Source of the DNA: Notamacropus eugenii
Lineage: Eukaryota > Chordata > Mammalia > Diprotodontia > Macropodidae
Assembly (NCBI RefSeq): GCF_028372415.1
Contig: NC_092874.1
Coordinates: forward strand, 113,721,744-113,785,743
Length of the DNA: 64,000 nt
Direction: 5' to 3'
Part shown: positions 52,290 through 63,496 of the stretch, piece after piece
Numbering within the stretch: position 1 is the first letter of the stretch
Layout of the letters: each line of letters opens with the position of its first letter
Notes under the pieces: model-generated
What the model was told of the DNA's origin: nothing
What the model saw: only the letters and a program-made list of their open reading frames with translations
Databases searched by the model: none
Program-made: the position numbers and the translations under genes

Positions 52290-52490
52290 AGAGTGAGAGG
52301 AGGCAGGATAGTGCAGAGGAAGACCGTGGAATCGGGAATCAAAGAGCAGCTCTGCTGCTTCTCACCTGCGTGATCGTGGGCAAATCCCTGTATCTCTACA
52401 GGCTCTCAGTGCTTCATCTCTAAAATCAGGAAATTGGAATTGATGACCTGGAAGGGCTTTTTGGGTTCTAAATCTATAATCCAATGAATA
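52290..52490 (+). repeat. MIR-type SINE
   Basis: GAGGCAGGATAGTGCAGAGG, CACCTGCGTGATCGTGGGCA, GCTTCATCTCTAAAATCAGG, GTTCTAAATCTATAATCC. Full length with extended tail. Confidence 0.85.
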
Positions 52491-53012
52491 GCCTGGACTC
52501 AACAAAGTCTAAGGTCCCTCTCTCCTACTCTAATACTCAATGGTGCATTTTATAAACCCAAGAGGAATTCATAGACCCAAGAAGATCTACAAAATCCACA
52601 GGGTCACTGGATCTGACTTCTTTGCACCAAATTCTAGACACCATCATTAACTGTCCTTCCAGTGATTGTCCAAAATGCAGCCAGTTGTGTGGGCCTAAGA
52701 CACTAAGCCTGTAGAAAAATATTGTCTCCGTTTTTAGTTGAATTTACATATATATCTATTTTCTGGCCAGAACATTTGCTACCCGATTTTGGGGAACTTA
52801 GCAAAGTGCTATTGTGTTCAGCTCTAGACCATAAAGCACATAGGGTCACTGCTTACTCACTACAAGTGATTAGAGTTTTAATGTTCTGCAGGGTCTATAT
52901 TATATATGGGAATTATCAAGGTTTATCATGTCAAAAAATTTTCTTAGATGATAGTATCCACAAAGGTAACCAACTAGGTAGAGCCTTCATTTGATCATGA
53001 TTTAATACATGG
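52491..53012. other. Unassigned sequence
   Basis: No element recognised. A 90-codon plus frame (52,722-52,994) has no recognisable domain. Confidence 0.5.
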
Positions 53013-53264
53013 TTACTGTTGTTGTTCAGTCATGTCTGACTCTTCCCTTTTGGAGATTTCTTGGCAAAGATACTACAGTGGTTTGCCATTTCCTTCTCCA
53101 ACTCATTTTTTAACAGATGAGGAAACTTGGGCAAATAAGGCTAAGTGACTTGCCCAGGGTCACACAGCTAGTAAGTGTCTGAGGTCATATTTGAACTCAG
53201 GAAGATGAGTCTTCCAAACTCCAGGCTAGGCACTCTGTCCACTGCACTGCCTAGCTGCCTTTTA
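53013..53264 (-). repeat. Type B SINE, full length
   Basis: TTGTTGTTCAGTCATGTCTG, GTGGTTTGCCATTTCCTTCT, GTGACTTGCCCAGGGTCACA, CACTGCACTGCCTAGCTGCC. Complete reverse copy. Confidence 0.93.
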
Positions 53265-53817
53265 AAATATTACTGTAGTTCAAATAGTGAGACCTTTCCA
53301 TGAGCAATAAGAGAGATGGGCCAAGTCCTTAGTCACAGCTCCAGTAACCTAATTTCCAGGGTACAAAGACCCCAGGAACCAAAGAAGAACTATGTCTGCA
53401 TTGATTTCAGCTTTTACTGTTGGATTTATCCCAGATGCAGACAGGAATCTCCTAGGAGTAACATGAAAAGTGGACAGAAGTCTTGGCCAAAGCTTCCCCT
53501 GAACACCATGGTGGTCCCTCCTCAGCTCCCCCTTAAACTGGAGATCTCAGAGCAGATCTAAGGTGGCAAAGTGCAAAGCTTCCACCAGCAGCTAGAGTGG
53601 CAGAGGCATAGGAGGCTCTCCAAAATGAATCCAGTCCACTCCAGGGTGTGACAACCATTTGGCCAGAGATAGCTGGCAAGGGTCTGAGAGTTTGCAGTTG
53701 TATGAAAGAAGAATGTTCCAGCTTGTTCCATTGTCTTGGTTCAGCATCTCATATAATTATAAAACGCTTTGAAGGGAGCAGGCAATGATTTTTGACATTT
53801 ATGTGAGTGGATCTCTT
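53265..53817. other. Unassigned sequence
   Basis: No element recognised. An 81-codon plus frame (53,316-53,561) opens with MGQVLSHSSSN, has no recognisable domain, and lacks other support. Confidence 0.45.
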
Positions 53818-53935
53818 TACAGCCTGGTGTAGTGAAATCAGTGTAGACCTCAGGGCCAGAGAACATGGGTTCAGATCCTGGATATTCTACTTATTACTCA
53901 TGTGACGACTTTAGGCAAGGCAACTCCCTGACATA
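53818..53935 (+). repeat. MIR fragment
   Basis: CAGCCTGGTGTAGTGAAATC, GAGAACATGGGTTCAGATCC, CTTTAGGCAAGGCAACTC. Head half. Confidence 0.75.
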
Positions 53936-54106
53936 CACACCACATGCCCTGGGTCACCCTGTCCCCACCTCCTGTCCCCTGTTGCTCTCTTTCCAATGAG
54001 AAATAGGAGGTGTTCAGAAAATGCACAATTCAAGATCTCCCATATTAGACAGAGTCTTATCCATACCCTTTTATGCTAGCTTTTTCTACTAGTATCTACC
54101 TTCTAA

Positions 54107-54402
54107 AGGGCAGCTAGGTGGTGCAGTGGATAGAGCACCAGTACAAGAGTCAGGAGGACCTGAGTTCAAATCTCCTCAGACACTGGACACTTGACCCTCA
54201 CTAGCTGTGTGACATTAACCCCGATTGCCTCATCCTGGGTCATCTCCAGTCATCCTGATGACTATCTGGTCACTGGATTCAGATGGCTCTGGAGGAGAAG
54301 TGAGGCTGGTGACCTGCACAGCCCTCCCTCACTCAAAACAAAGTCAAGTGCAAGCCATGTCATTATTTCTCTGATGGCATGGTCTTCTTCAGCAACGAAG
54401 GA

Positions 54403-54405
<3 letters not shown>
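54107..54405 (+). repeat. Type C SINE, full length
   Basis: GGGCAGCTAGGTGGTGCAGT, CCTCATCCTGGGTCATCTCC, CACAGCCCTCCCTCACTC, TGATGGCATGGTCTTCTTC, GCAACGAAGGACAAACAC. Best-preserved type C copy, ending in a long (CA)n. Confidence 0.95.

Positions 54406-54481
<76 letters not shown>
54406..54481. repeat. (CA)n tail microsatellite
   Basis: An uninterrupted CA run of about 75 bases directly at the end of a type C SINE. The overlapping frame of repeated HT or CV residues is an artefact. Confidence 0.95.
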
Positions 54482-54484
<3 letters not shown>

Positions 54485-55282
54485 GACTCCTCTATCTCTC
54501 TTGACTTTATACTGGGTGCTTTGTGAGATCTGGCCAAGTGCTGGGATCACGATCCTGAAGCCCACCTGACTGCTCAGTGTGTGGCCCGAACATTTTGACG
54601 AGTTGGGTGACCTGGATCAACTGTCAGGGAGAAGTTGTTCAAAGGAGAAGATCCCTGAGGACAGTTCTCAGGGATTAGTAACTGAGGCTTAGCTTGTGAT
54701 GAGGGCAAAGATGTTGCCCATACACTCTGAGGGCCGAGGGCAGGAAAATGCCATCTGATCATGCCTTGACCCAGCTTCCTGTGAAACAGAGGGGATCCCT
54801 GCACTCCCTTGAAGCTGGGGCTCTGGAAAGGAACTCACTTTGGTGGGAACCAACAGTAGGCCTTTGTGTGGGTGACATAAAGCCTTCTAAGCCTTTGACA
54901 TTGTCATAGGATAAGCTGTGTGAGCACTTTCTCAGGAAATGAGATTTTTCCCCCTTTCTTTACAATAACCAATAACAATTGCACTGTATGTAACTACGGA
55001 ATAGCTATGTTTTACATATATATAAAAATATATATCTCTATCTATAGTTCTGTCTACAGCTATTCTCTGTAGAAACATGGAAGAGAGGAGAATGCCAAGG
55101 AAATTATCTTTGTATCAGAGGACTGAGGGACAAGAGAGCCCCCTCAAGCAGCATTAGCTCCTCTCCAACCCCCGCCTCTGCTATGTAGAGGCAGTTCACC
55201 ACTAAGAAGTGGATTTCAGCATCCCAAACCCCTGCTATTTCCCATGTTTCCCAAGAATGCCGAAGTTCACTCCTGGCCCAGA
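54482..55282. other. Unassigned sequence
   Basis: About 800 bases without recognised repeats apart from AT-rich TATATA units near 55,013-55,035. A 76-codon minus frame is unsupported. Confidence 0.5.
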
Positions 55283-55335
55283 CCAGCCATTCTTAACCTT
55301 TGTTCCTCTGTGTTCTTTCATGGGCTTCTGACTGA
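55283..55335. mobile_element. hAT-type MITE end fragment
   Basis: CAGCCATTCTTAACCTTTGT, CATGGGCTTCTGACTG. About 50 bases of the TTCTTAACC terminus. Confidence 0.45.
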
Positions 55336-55827
55336 CTCCTCTTGGCCGCTGACTTTGGGATCACCTTCCTTAAAGGAACTCAGAGTCTCTTGCATCTAAA
55401 TCACCACTGGCCAGGAGCCCTTCAGAAATTGGAGCCCCCTGTGTTCACAGGTAAAGGAGAAATGTGGAGAGCATCCCTACATGCCCCCACAAAATCAGCC
55501 AAAGCCAGACAGATGTTTTCCATTTGCTTTGCCTTATATTATTATATGGTTGTGATTTTCTTTATGAAGAAAGCGTCATGAATATTTTATCCCTGAGCCC
55601 TGAACCACTACTTACCCTGCTCTCCACCCCAAATCACCGTGGATAAGCTCCTCACCAGAAATCTCACCAATACAGAGGCTATTTCATCTCTGATACCCAA
55701 TGCCTCCTCAATACCTTCTGCCACCTCTCTCCTCTGACTGGAGGGCTGGAGCAGAGAGCAAAAGCTCCTCCCGGATCCCTCCTTTATAGAGGAGTTTTCC
55801 ACCCAGCATTTCTCACCCTGCTCCAGC
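55336..55827. other. Unassigned, perhaps diverged L2
   Basis: No clear element. 55,590-55,827 is C/T-rich like L2 3' UTR and precedes a clear L2 end, so it may be the same L2. Confidence 0.45.
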
Positions 55828-55993
55828 ACCAGGTACTCCTGGTGCTCCTCCCAGCTCTTTTCAGCTTCCTTCTGTGTACTGTTTTTCCCCATTGGATGAT
55901 AAGCTCCTTGAGGGTAATGCTCACCTTTCTTATTCTTTGTCTCCCCAGTATGTAGCACAGTACCTGGCACATAGTAGGTACTTAATGTGACTA
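55828..55993 (+). repeat. L2 3' end
   Basis: GGATGATAAGCTCCTTGAGG, GTCTCCCCAGTATGTAGCAC, AGTACCTGGCACATAGTAGG. The 134-codon minus frame over this region is antisense L2. Confidence 0.88.
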
Positions 55994-56279
55994 TGACCAT
56001 AACAAAATCCATATAGCCAGATGGGAAATGGAGAGATGGCTGAGATTTCTACCCCATCTCCTCTCCTTATATGAAGTTTGAGTTCATTGATTCACCTTCC
56101 AATCAGAGGAATAGAGACTATTGATGAGGTGTGAGTACCAAAGCTTAGACCTTTACAAGATCATGAGATTTTTTCCCAATGATGGGTGTGATGGGGCTGT
56201 GGTAGAGAAGTCAAAGAAATCCAAAATGAGTACAACCAAACGGGAGATGAGGAGATGTCTGAAGGATAGACCGAGGGAA
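55994..56279. other. Unassigned sequence
   Basis: Nothing recognised. Confidence 0.5.
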
Positions 56280-56488
56280 GCAAAGCAACATTTATTAAGC
56301 ACTTCTCAAATACTATCTCATTTGATCCTTACAGCAACCCTAGGAGGGTTATTATCCTCATATTCTGAGACAAATAGAGGTGACTTGCCCAGGGTCACAT
56401 AGTTACTAAGTAGCTGAGGCTGGATTTGAACTCAGGTTTTCCTAATTCTAGGACCAGTAGTCTAACTATCATGCCACCTAGCTGGAAC
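56280..56488 (-). repeat. MIR CORE-SINE, full length
   Basis: TTTATTAAGCACTTCTCAAA, CTCATTTGATCCTTACAGCA, GTGACTTGCCCAGGGTCACA, TCATGCCACCTAGCTGG. Complete reverse copy. Confidence 0.9.
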
Positions 56489-56614
56489 CCCGGAGTGATT
56501 AAGAGGGGAAGCCTTGAAAGCCAAAGAAAGTAGCTCAGAATCAATATGACAAGTAATGGAGAACTGCCATGGTAACTTGAACAAGAATGGACACAGTGTG
56601 AGGGATGTTTTAAG

Positions 56615-56812
56615 AAAGGTTGTGTGTTATAGTGGGAAAAACTCTGACCCTAGAGTCAGGAGACACTTGCATCAGACTCAGGGCTCTGGCAATTACAAGC
56701 CTCGCAGCAAGTCATTTAACCGCTATTTGCCTCAGTTTCCTCAGCCATAAAATGGGCAGAACAACAGCTACCAAACAGGGGTATGGTAAGGATCAAAAAG
56801 TCCTCTGAGTGA
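56615..56812 (+). repeat. MIR CORE-SINE
   Basis: GTGTGTTATAGTGGGAAAAA, CCTCAGTTTCCTCAGCCATA, AAATGGGCAGAACAACAGC, GGATCAAAAAGTCCTCTGAG. Nearly complete. Confidence 0.88.
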
Positions 56813-59324
56813 CAGCAAGAGAATCCTTTTGTTAAGCAAATAACGTCCTAGCTTGCATACTCTTCAAGTTTATTAGATGTTTGCAAAATATATAGATCAG
56901 AGCAAGATACACTTCTGTGCACATTCATTTATGTGTGTATGCGTGTAAAAAAACAATATGACAAGTTAACAGATTTCCTTTGTGTGAACTTAGCAGGAGC
57001 TTTTTCCCCCTTGTTTTCAAACTGTCTACTAATTCAATTAAAATCCAAGTTTGTTAAATTAACTTGTTTTCCAAAAATGTTTTCTTAACAGTCTTTTTTT
57101 GTACCACAAGCATTTTCCAATAATTTGCCCTTACCAACCCAAAGAACCTCCTCTTAAAACAAAGAAAAACAATTTGGCCAAACCAAAGAATGCTACATCT
57201 GCCACCATGCTTTCCACAGCCTTTCTCACCCAGAGCTCCTCGATGCTCTGCCAAGAAAAGGGAAATACATCTTATCACCAGTCCTTTGGCTCCGTAATTA
57301 ACATATTTTGGCATTCACTGTTGTTTAACTCATTTTGTTATTTTTTTGTCATTCGAGTTAATTTCATTGTGTGGTAAGCTTTTCTCTGCACTTGAGTAAG
57401 CTGCATCTGTTAATTTTCATATGGCTGACTTATATATAACATATGCATCTTAACATATGTATATACATACAAATACTTTAGATAATTTGAATCTGAAGCT
57501 GGCCTTGCTCACAAAGAGCTAAAACCAGGGAGTGTAAATTGCCCTGAATTTAATGTTTTGAACATGATCCTTAAAAATGCCTTTATTCCTAAATGTTTTT
57601 ACTGATAACTTACATGCTTTTTGTTTAGGGTTTATTTTTCTTTTGGAAGGAAGAATATAAGAAGATTGTTCTAAGGGAACTTTGAATTCTTCCAAAAAAA
57701 CACTCACAGCTTCCACCAAAATTAACATGCACAGGATGTCCCTGGAAAGTTTGGGGCCTGGGAGGGGCATGGGTGGCAAAGAAGGCTATATTTTTAGCTC
57801 TGGGATGAAGTCGCCTGATTATCCTTCATGTTAGCAGGAAACTAAGGGCAGAAATCACTAGGCTGAGTTTTGGAATCATTGTCTGGCTCTCCTGGAGCAC
57901 GTTCTCTGCGGCTGTTCAGTAAAGAGATGGTTTTCCGGAGGGGAAGATGAATGGCAAAGGTATCTGAGGAGTTTCTGGGAAAGGTCTTTGTGTACTAAAA
58001 AGAAATTCCACCCCAGCAGCAGATTAGCTTCATGCCCACCTACTTCCCTTTCCTTCTCTGTCCTCCCACTTTTCTTTTTGTCTATTCATGATCCTCCCTC
58101 CCTCCCCTTGTCTTTCTTCTCTTAACACCCTCTTCTCTACCCTTCAACCTCCTCTAGGGAAGTTTCATCTGGAGGAAGGAAGGGTAGAAGAATGCTAACT
58201 TTGTGTGACTCCCTTCTGTGAGGGAACCACAGAGGCTGCCACAGTCCCTAATACCCCTGCCAAGAGATGACCTTGGAAGAATCATCTGGTCCCAACCAGA
58301 GCAGTGAGAAACATGGGAGACAAACCTTGGATGCCTCGAGTCCAGAAGCAGCACCCTTATCACCCTCAGATGCTCACATGAGCAACACTGATCAGGAGAC
58401 CTCCTGGGAGGGCAGCCAGCTGGGAGAATATCTTTGGAGGGACAACTCTAAAATACCTCTCTGATCAGCCAAACCATAGCAACGCTGCTAATGTAGCCTG
58501 AGATTTTCACCATTATGGTTCCTCCTGCAGGTTTGATAAATAAGTCAGAGGTACTGTTGCCAGAAGGCTACTTGGTTAAAATAATACTTGTGTGGGATGC
58601 AGGGAAGGGTGAAGAGATGGTATCTGAAAAGGAATAGTTTGAGATTTGTAAGTTAAATAAAAGAGTGATAAAATAATTGGAACATTTTTAATGAGGAAAG
58701 GAGTAGGCCTGATCCTTTGTGCATTTGGATATATTTCTTTATTTAATTAGCTTGGAAAGCAAAGAGTAAGATGTTGAGGGGATTGAAACCTGGACCAGCA
58801 TGGTTTAATAATGAGGGAAAGGAGAGAGGAAATAAATATCCGGGACTTAAAGCCATGTCCAGTGGAGAGCAGAAGCAAGGTGTGCCTTTAAATGGGAGAT
58901 CCTATGGCATACATACCCCAAATTGGCACGAGCATTTGTGTGCCAAAGGGCAAGATTTGAAAATTGTAGACCTTGAGTATCATTCATTGTCCGTGGGAGG
59001 TTTCAGGCCTTCACAAAAACATGTGCAACTTAACCTAGCACAGAATAAAGGATCTGGAGAACAGAATTTCTGGCATTTAAAAAAATGTACATTTATAAAA
59101 AGAAAACTTTTAAGTATCCCTCTGCATCTCCCCTCCATCAATACAGTAGACCATTATTGCTTATCACTAGTTCCACCTCTACGGCGGGGATAGAGGACTT
59201 GGGGATGCCAGATGGACACGAAGCCAAGCTTGACTGTGGTGCCCAGGTGAGCTCTGCCTCCCAGAATCATTTTATCAAACCTGGGAACATTAAGGTCAAC
59301 GATACCGTTAGAGGCATCACAGTA
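56813..59324. promoter_or_regulatory. Repeat-free 2.5-kb tract, candidate conserved non-coding DNA
   Basis: No recognised repeat over 2.5 kb, against about one every 300-400 bases in denser parts of the window. 56,940-57,480 is AT-rich but not simple sequence and has several TAAT-core words (CCGTAATTAACATATTTTGG, ATTCAATTAAAATCC, CGAGTTAATTTCATTG) of the kind bound by homeodomain proteins. This resembles conserved enhancers near developmental genes, but conservation is not shown by one sequence. Frames of 86-92 codons (57,054-57,377) and 140 codons (58,771-59,193) show no recognisable domain. Confidence 0.3.
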
Positions 59325-59448
59325 TGATGATGAGTGTGTTGATCCCAAGTCAGGGACACTTGGATTCCAAACCTATCTCTAACACTCACTAGGCTGTGAC
59401 TTGGAACAAATCATGTAAGCTTTCTGAGTCTCCTAGAATATTGCCCCA
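59325..59448 (+). repeat. MIR fragment
   Basis: GGACACTTGGATTCCAAACC, CACTCACTAGGCTGTGACTT, GGAACAAATCATGTAAGC. Body only. Confidence 0.7.
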
Positions 59449-59469
59449 GCTTCAATTTAACTGAATTCA

Positions 59470-59572
59470 ATTCAAGAATCCTTTATTGGGTACCTACTAT
59501 CGGCAAGGCATTGTGCTAAGTGCTGAAGGGGCAAATACAAAAACCCAAGCCAGGTGATGCTCTTAAGCTGTG
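59470..59572 (+). repeat. Family A fragment
   Basis: CCTTTATTGGGTACCTACTA, GGCATTGTGCTAAGTGCTGA, GGTGATGCTCTTAAGC. First part only. Confidence 0.75.
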
Positions 59573-59837
59573 TCCCTTGAGATAAGAGGAGGAGTGATTG
59601 GGGAGTGGGGAGGGGAGGGGAGGATATCGAGGCAAGGAAGGGTGTTCGGATAAAGGAATCAGAATTTGGATAGAGTGATGTAGATATTTGAAGGGAACTT
59701 AAAAGATTACAGTGACGGGGCAGAGAGAAGAGGAAAAAATGGACATGGTAGGAGCAAGGAATATGAATCTTTCAGTTTTTCATGCCCTTGTCTTGGCACA
59801 GTGTGCCAAGGGATGTGAAGGAAGGAAAGAAGGAGGA
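59573..59837. other. Unassigned sequence
   Basis: G/A-rich but not simple. Could be family A body continuing from 59,572. Confidence 0.45.
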
Positions 59838-60094
59838 AAGCATTTATTTATTAAATGTCTACAATGTGCCAGGCATTATGCTAAGTGTTTTGCAAACACC
59901 ATCTCATTTGATCCTCACAACTGTAGTAGGTAGGTGCTATTATTATCCCTATTTTATAGTCAGAAAACTGAGACAAACAGGTTAAGTGACTTATTCAGGG
60001 TCATCTAGCTGATAAGTGCTTAAGACCAAATTTGAATTCAGCTGTTCCTGAGCCCAGGCCAGGTACTGTGTCCACTATACCACCTAGCTGCCCT
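59838..60094 (-). repeat. MIR CORE-SINE, full length
   Basis: CAATGTGCCAGGCATTATGC, CATCTCATTTGATCCTCACA, TATTTTATAGTCAGAAAACT, CACTATACCACCTAGCTGCC. Complete reverse copy. Confidence 0.92.
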
Positions 60095-60379
60095 ATGCCA
60101 TGAACAAAAGGAGTCGGCCAAACAAAGCACAGGATCAGAAGAACGGAGCTGGGGCAGTAGCTGGGGGGGTAGGGACCAACCTGCCCATGATCAGTGGGGT
60201 TGACTAATCTTATACATGTCAGTATCCATAATATTAATGGATGAAACATCGGCCTGGTATCCAATCACCAGTATCAGGAGGCCCCAAAGACGTAGGCCAA
60301 GGGGCAGGACTTTCCCTCTAGCTCCAATTCATATCGGCATGGTCATAGGGGGACCCCTTTCCCAGAATTTATCCCAGTG
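60095..60379. other. Unassigned, next to retroviral fossil
   Basis: No repeat recognised. May belong to the adjacent fossil, but I see no motif that shows it. Confidence 0.4.
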
Positions 60380-61470
60380 GTATGGGTAGGGCTAAACAGC
60401 CACTCCATGTTTTCAGGATCAGCCATCAAGACCTCCTTTTCAGAGTCTTTTTCCTGTGAAAATTCTAGGCTCACAGAAGTCAATCTCTGTTCCCTCTCAG
60501 GGTTAATGGCCCAGTCCCTGTGTTACAAGGTGGTACAGATATCCATCAGAGCTTTCTGCACATTTTCTGAGTCTTTGCTTTTGATTATGATATCCTCAAT
60601 GTAATGAGTCACAAAAACCCCTGGGGCAAGGTAAACTACATACAGATCTTGTCAAATTAGATTTCGAATCAGTGGAACTGAGTTAATGCACCCCTGCGGG
60701 AAAGTGATAAAGGTATATTCCTTTTCAGGTAAAAGCAAATTGATGCTGGTGGTCAGCAGGCAAAGGAGGCATTGGCAAGGTCAATTACTCCAAACCAGTC
60801 CCCAGGAGCCTTGGATATGTTTTCAATCAGGGTGATGATATTAGGAATAGCTACTGGTAGTTTCTCTACTACCTTGTTCAGTTTCTTATAAGACTCTGCT
60901 ATTTTCCATTTCTGATTCTCCTTTTTCACTGGTCAAATGGAAATGTTATATTCAGATACAGTGGCGGCACATTACTCCTGCATCCAGCAGGTCTTTAATA
61001 GTTGTTCAAACAACTTCACTACCTCCCAGGAGTTGTTTTGTGAGGACCTTGTATATAGGGATCAGTAACTGAATGCAGTCCCATCTTGTCTTTCCTATTT
61101 TCAGTGGCATTGAGGTCATCTTTTGGGGTATGGACACTCTAACCCCTAATTATTTCAATTCCAGTGATATCCAGACAGCAGAACAATCCCTACTTTCTGC
61201 ATATGCCCATGGGACCTGCTTTTAACTTGACTGAAACCAATTTCCCACAGGCTAATGATCTCCCATCTCTGACCTTGTGAGTGCTGGGCACATCCCCTGG
61301 ATGTCTTTGGAGTTGTGTAGTATGATGGTAATATCTGAATTTATGTCTAATACTTCGATGAATTGTTGTCTGTTTCCTTCCTCCCCTTCAACTCATACAA
61401 TGGTATAAGATCTTTGGTCTACAATCTCTACTACTGATAAAGTTAGGGGAAAAGTCACTGAGGCTTTGCT
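60380..61470 (-). mobile_element. Broken ERV-L-like (class III) pol fossil
   Basis: Minus-strand remains of a retroviral pol. In element order: a protease-like part near 61,250-61,400, then reverse transcriptase with a DLANA-type block near 60,775-60,795, a LPQG-like region near 60,680-60,710 and the catalytic region near 60,590-60,605. The wording of these blocks is closest to class III (ERV-L) elements as I remember them. No LTR, gag, integrase or env is recognised. It is heavily broken, with many interruptions, and looks old. Ends are approximate. Confidence 0.75.
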
Positions 61471-61487
61471 GCTATATGACCATGAGC

Positions 61488-61562
61488 ACAAATTCATTTA
61501 ATCCAAGTTTCTTCATCTTTAAAACGCACACACTAATATCTATCTCTATCACAAAAGGATAC
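61488..61562 (+). repeat. MIR fragment, weak
   Basis: CAAGTTTCTTCATCTTTAAA and ACTAATATCTATCTC resemble a MIR core. Confidence 0.45.
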
Positions 61563-61564
61563 TT

Positions 61565-61690
61565 TTAGCATAACATAGTCAGCCAATAAGTATTTATAAG
61601 ATCTTACTGTGTACCAGAGACAATGCTAAGAATTGGGATATAAACATAAACAAAAAGACAGTCCTCTGCTTTCCTTTCTATAGGCTAAAA
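61565..61690 (+). repeat. Family A fragment
   Basis: CCAATAAGTATTTATAAGAT, TGTGTACCAGAGACAATGCT, ATAAACAAAAAGACAGTCC. First part of the family. Confidence 0.7.
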
Positions 61691-62339
61691 AGCTGAGTCG
61701 GGGGCTGAGGGCAGAGGCATGATAGCTAAGTCCAGGAGGCCGCTGAGGAATGGTGCTTAGGTCCAGAGAAACAGGAATGGCTGCTCTAGGATCATTCCCC
61801 AAAGTGGAGGTTCTAGGAAGAACTCAACAATGGTAGAAGGAACCCAAGGGAGCAGTCAGGAGTTAAGAGGCAGCTGAACTTCTTTGCAAGGAACTTTGCA
61901 AGTAATGATAACTAGGTGCCTGGAAGTATACAACTTGTCTCTGGTGAAGTGTTAAGAGGAACAGAGGCTACTGAGTGTCCCTCCCTCATAAGATAGCATG
62001 AATGCCCATGACATCTCTGCATGGATTGGACCAATTCCTTCCATCCAATACCCCAAGGCCCAAGAAAGTCTTAGGACTGAGAGACTGAGTTCATCTTTGA
62101 GTAGAAGTGGAATTCTCTGACCCAAATCTATGCTCCAAAAAGGTACTAATATATTCCTAGATGAGGTGAGATGTGGAGGGTACAGTCATCCTTTTCCTAG
62201 GCTCCAAAAACCTTGCTGAAGCAGACTGGGTAAGCTCCCACTAGGCCAGTCCACCAGGAATAGTTTCCAGGATAGATGTGCTGTAGCTGGTCTCTTCCAT
62301 GAAAAGAAAAGGAGAGAGACAGAGTCCAAAACAAAGACA
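61691..62339. other. Unassigned sequence
   Basis: About 650 bases, GC-richer than the surroundings, without a recognised repeat or exon. Confidence 0.5.
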
Positions 62340-62351
62340 AGAGAAAGAGAG

Positions 62352-62433
<82 letters not shown>
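62340..62433. repeat. (GA)n microsatellite
   Basis: About 75 bases of near-pure AG after a GAGAAAGAGAGAGAGG lead. The SLSLSL frame on the minus strand is an artefact. Confidence 0.95.
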
Positions 62434-62435
<2 letters not shown>

Positions 62436-63488
62436 ACCTATACAGAGGCAGGAGAAGGGAACTCAGTTTGGATGAGTAAGTAGATGAATAAATGAATTCG
62501 AGAGCAAGCCTTGGAAGTGAGCACAGAAAGCTAACGTAAATGAAACCTATCTGTCACACACATACACACACAAAAGAAATAATTTACTATTAACAGCTGT
62601 TTGAACTATTTAAAACAAATTATCATGGTACATATGACACCCGACAGGAAACAGAAAAGGGGATTGATGGGGGTTAAAAAAAAAAACCTGTCTAAAACCT
62701 TGGAAATAATAAAAGGCCTAGTTTCCCATGCTGGCTCTTTTATGATACCACATGAAATGGGAACTCAGCAGGCCAGAAAGCTGCTGCTGTGCCTAATGAA
62801 GGCCCTAAGGTAAAATAGCACTTGAGGGGGCAACAAGCCACCAAAACCCAAAACAGAACTGTGCCGGCCAAGACTGCTAGAGGGTGAGTAACGTTGGGGT
62901 TGTTCCCCATCTTTGGTTCCAGGCCAGGCACCTGCCTGGCACACCCCAGGCAGTCAGCTTTCCTCTGATGTTAGCTCACTTGTTCAAACAAGAGAAAGTA
63001 TCTTTCACAGGTGTTAAGGAGGCAAAAGGGGCTTCATTTTCTTCTAGCCTGTGCTTTTCTATCTTTTCCATCATGTCTGTTTGCTTGACCTCACCCCCTA
63101 AATTGTCAGCTCCATGATCAGCGACTCTTTCTTTCTCTTATGCTCCCCTCCCCCTCATCTCTGCCCTCAAGCTGCCCACCCAGCACCCCAAATGCCTCAT
63201 GCTCAGTATGATCATCTAAGCCGAAAGGGTGAGTGAGGAACAGGGAATCCCAGAGACAAGTCGGGGCCTCTTTTTGCCTTAATTCTTTAGAGGGGGTAAA
63301 GTCAAGAAGAGAAAGAAATGTTCAAAGATATCAGCTGGGCACCCCCTGGTCTTGTATTATCGTTCTTCAGGTTAAGATGGGAGTGAGACATATGAAAAGG
63401 CAAACTGGTACTCAGCAGAGGAACATTTTTAAATAGCTATGGAGTGGAGTTCATTATAAGTACAACCATCACCAATTGGTGATGTAGG
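62434..63488. other. Unassigned sequence
   Basis: About 1 kb with only a short CACACACA patch near 62,555-62,572. Small frames on both strands (62,601-63,436) are unsupported. Confidence 0.5.
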
Positions 63489-63496
63489 GTGCAGAG

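Noticed and set aside
53316-53561. Frame starting MGQVLSHSSSN, faintly like a retroviral gag start
   Set aside because: The likeness covers only a few residues and nothing downstream supports it.
54191-54537. Frames with HTHTHT or CVCVCV repeats on both strands
   Set aside because: They read a type C SINE and its (CA)n tail.
55608-56012. 134-codon minus-strand frame
   Set aside because: Its upstream part is the antisense of an L2 3' end.
62186-62437. SLSLSL-rich minus-strand frame
   Set aside because: Produced by the (GA)n microsatellite.
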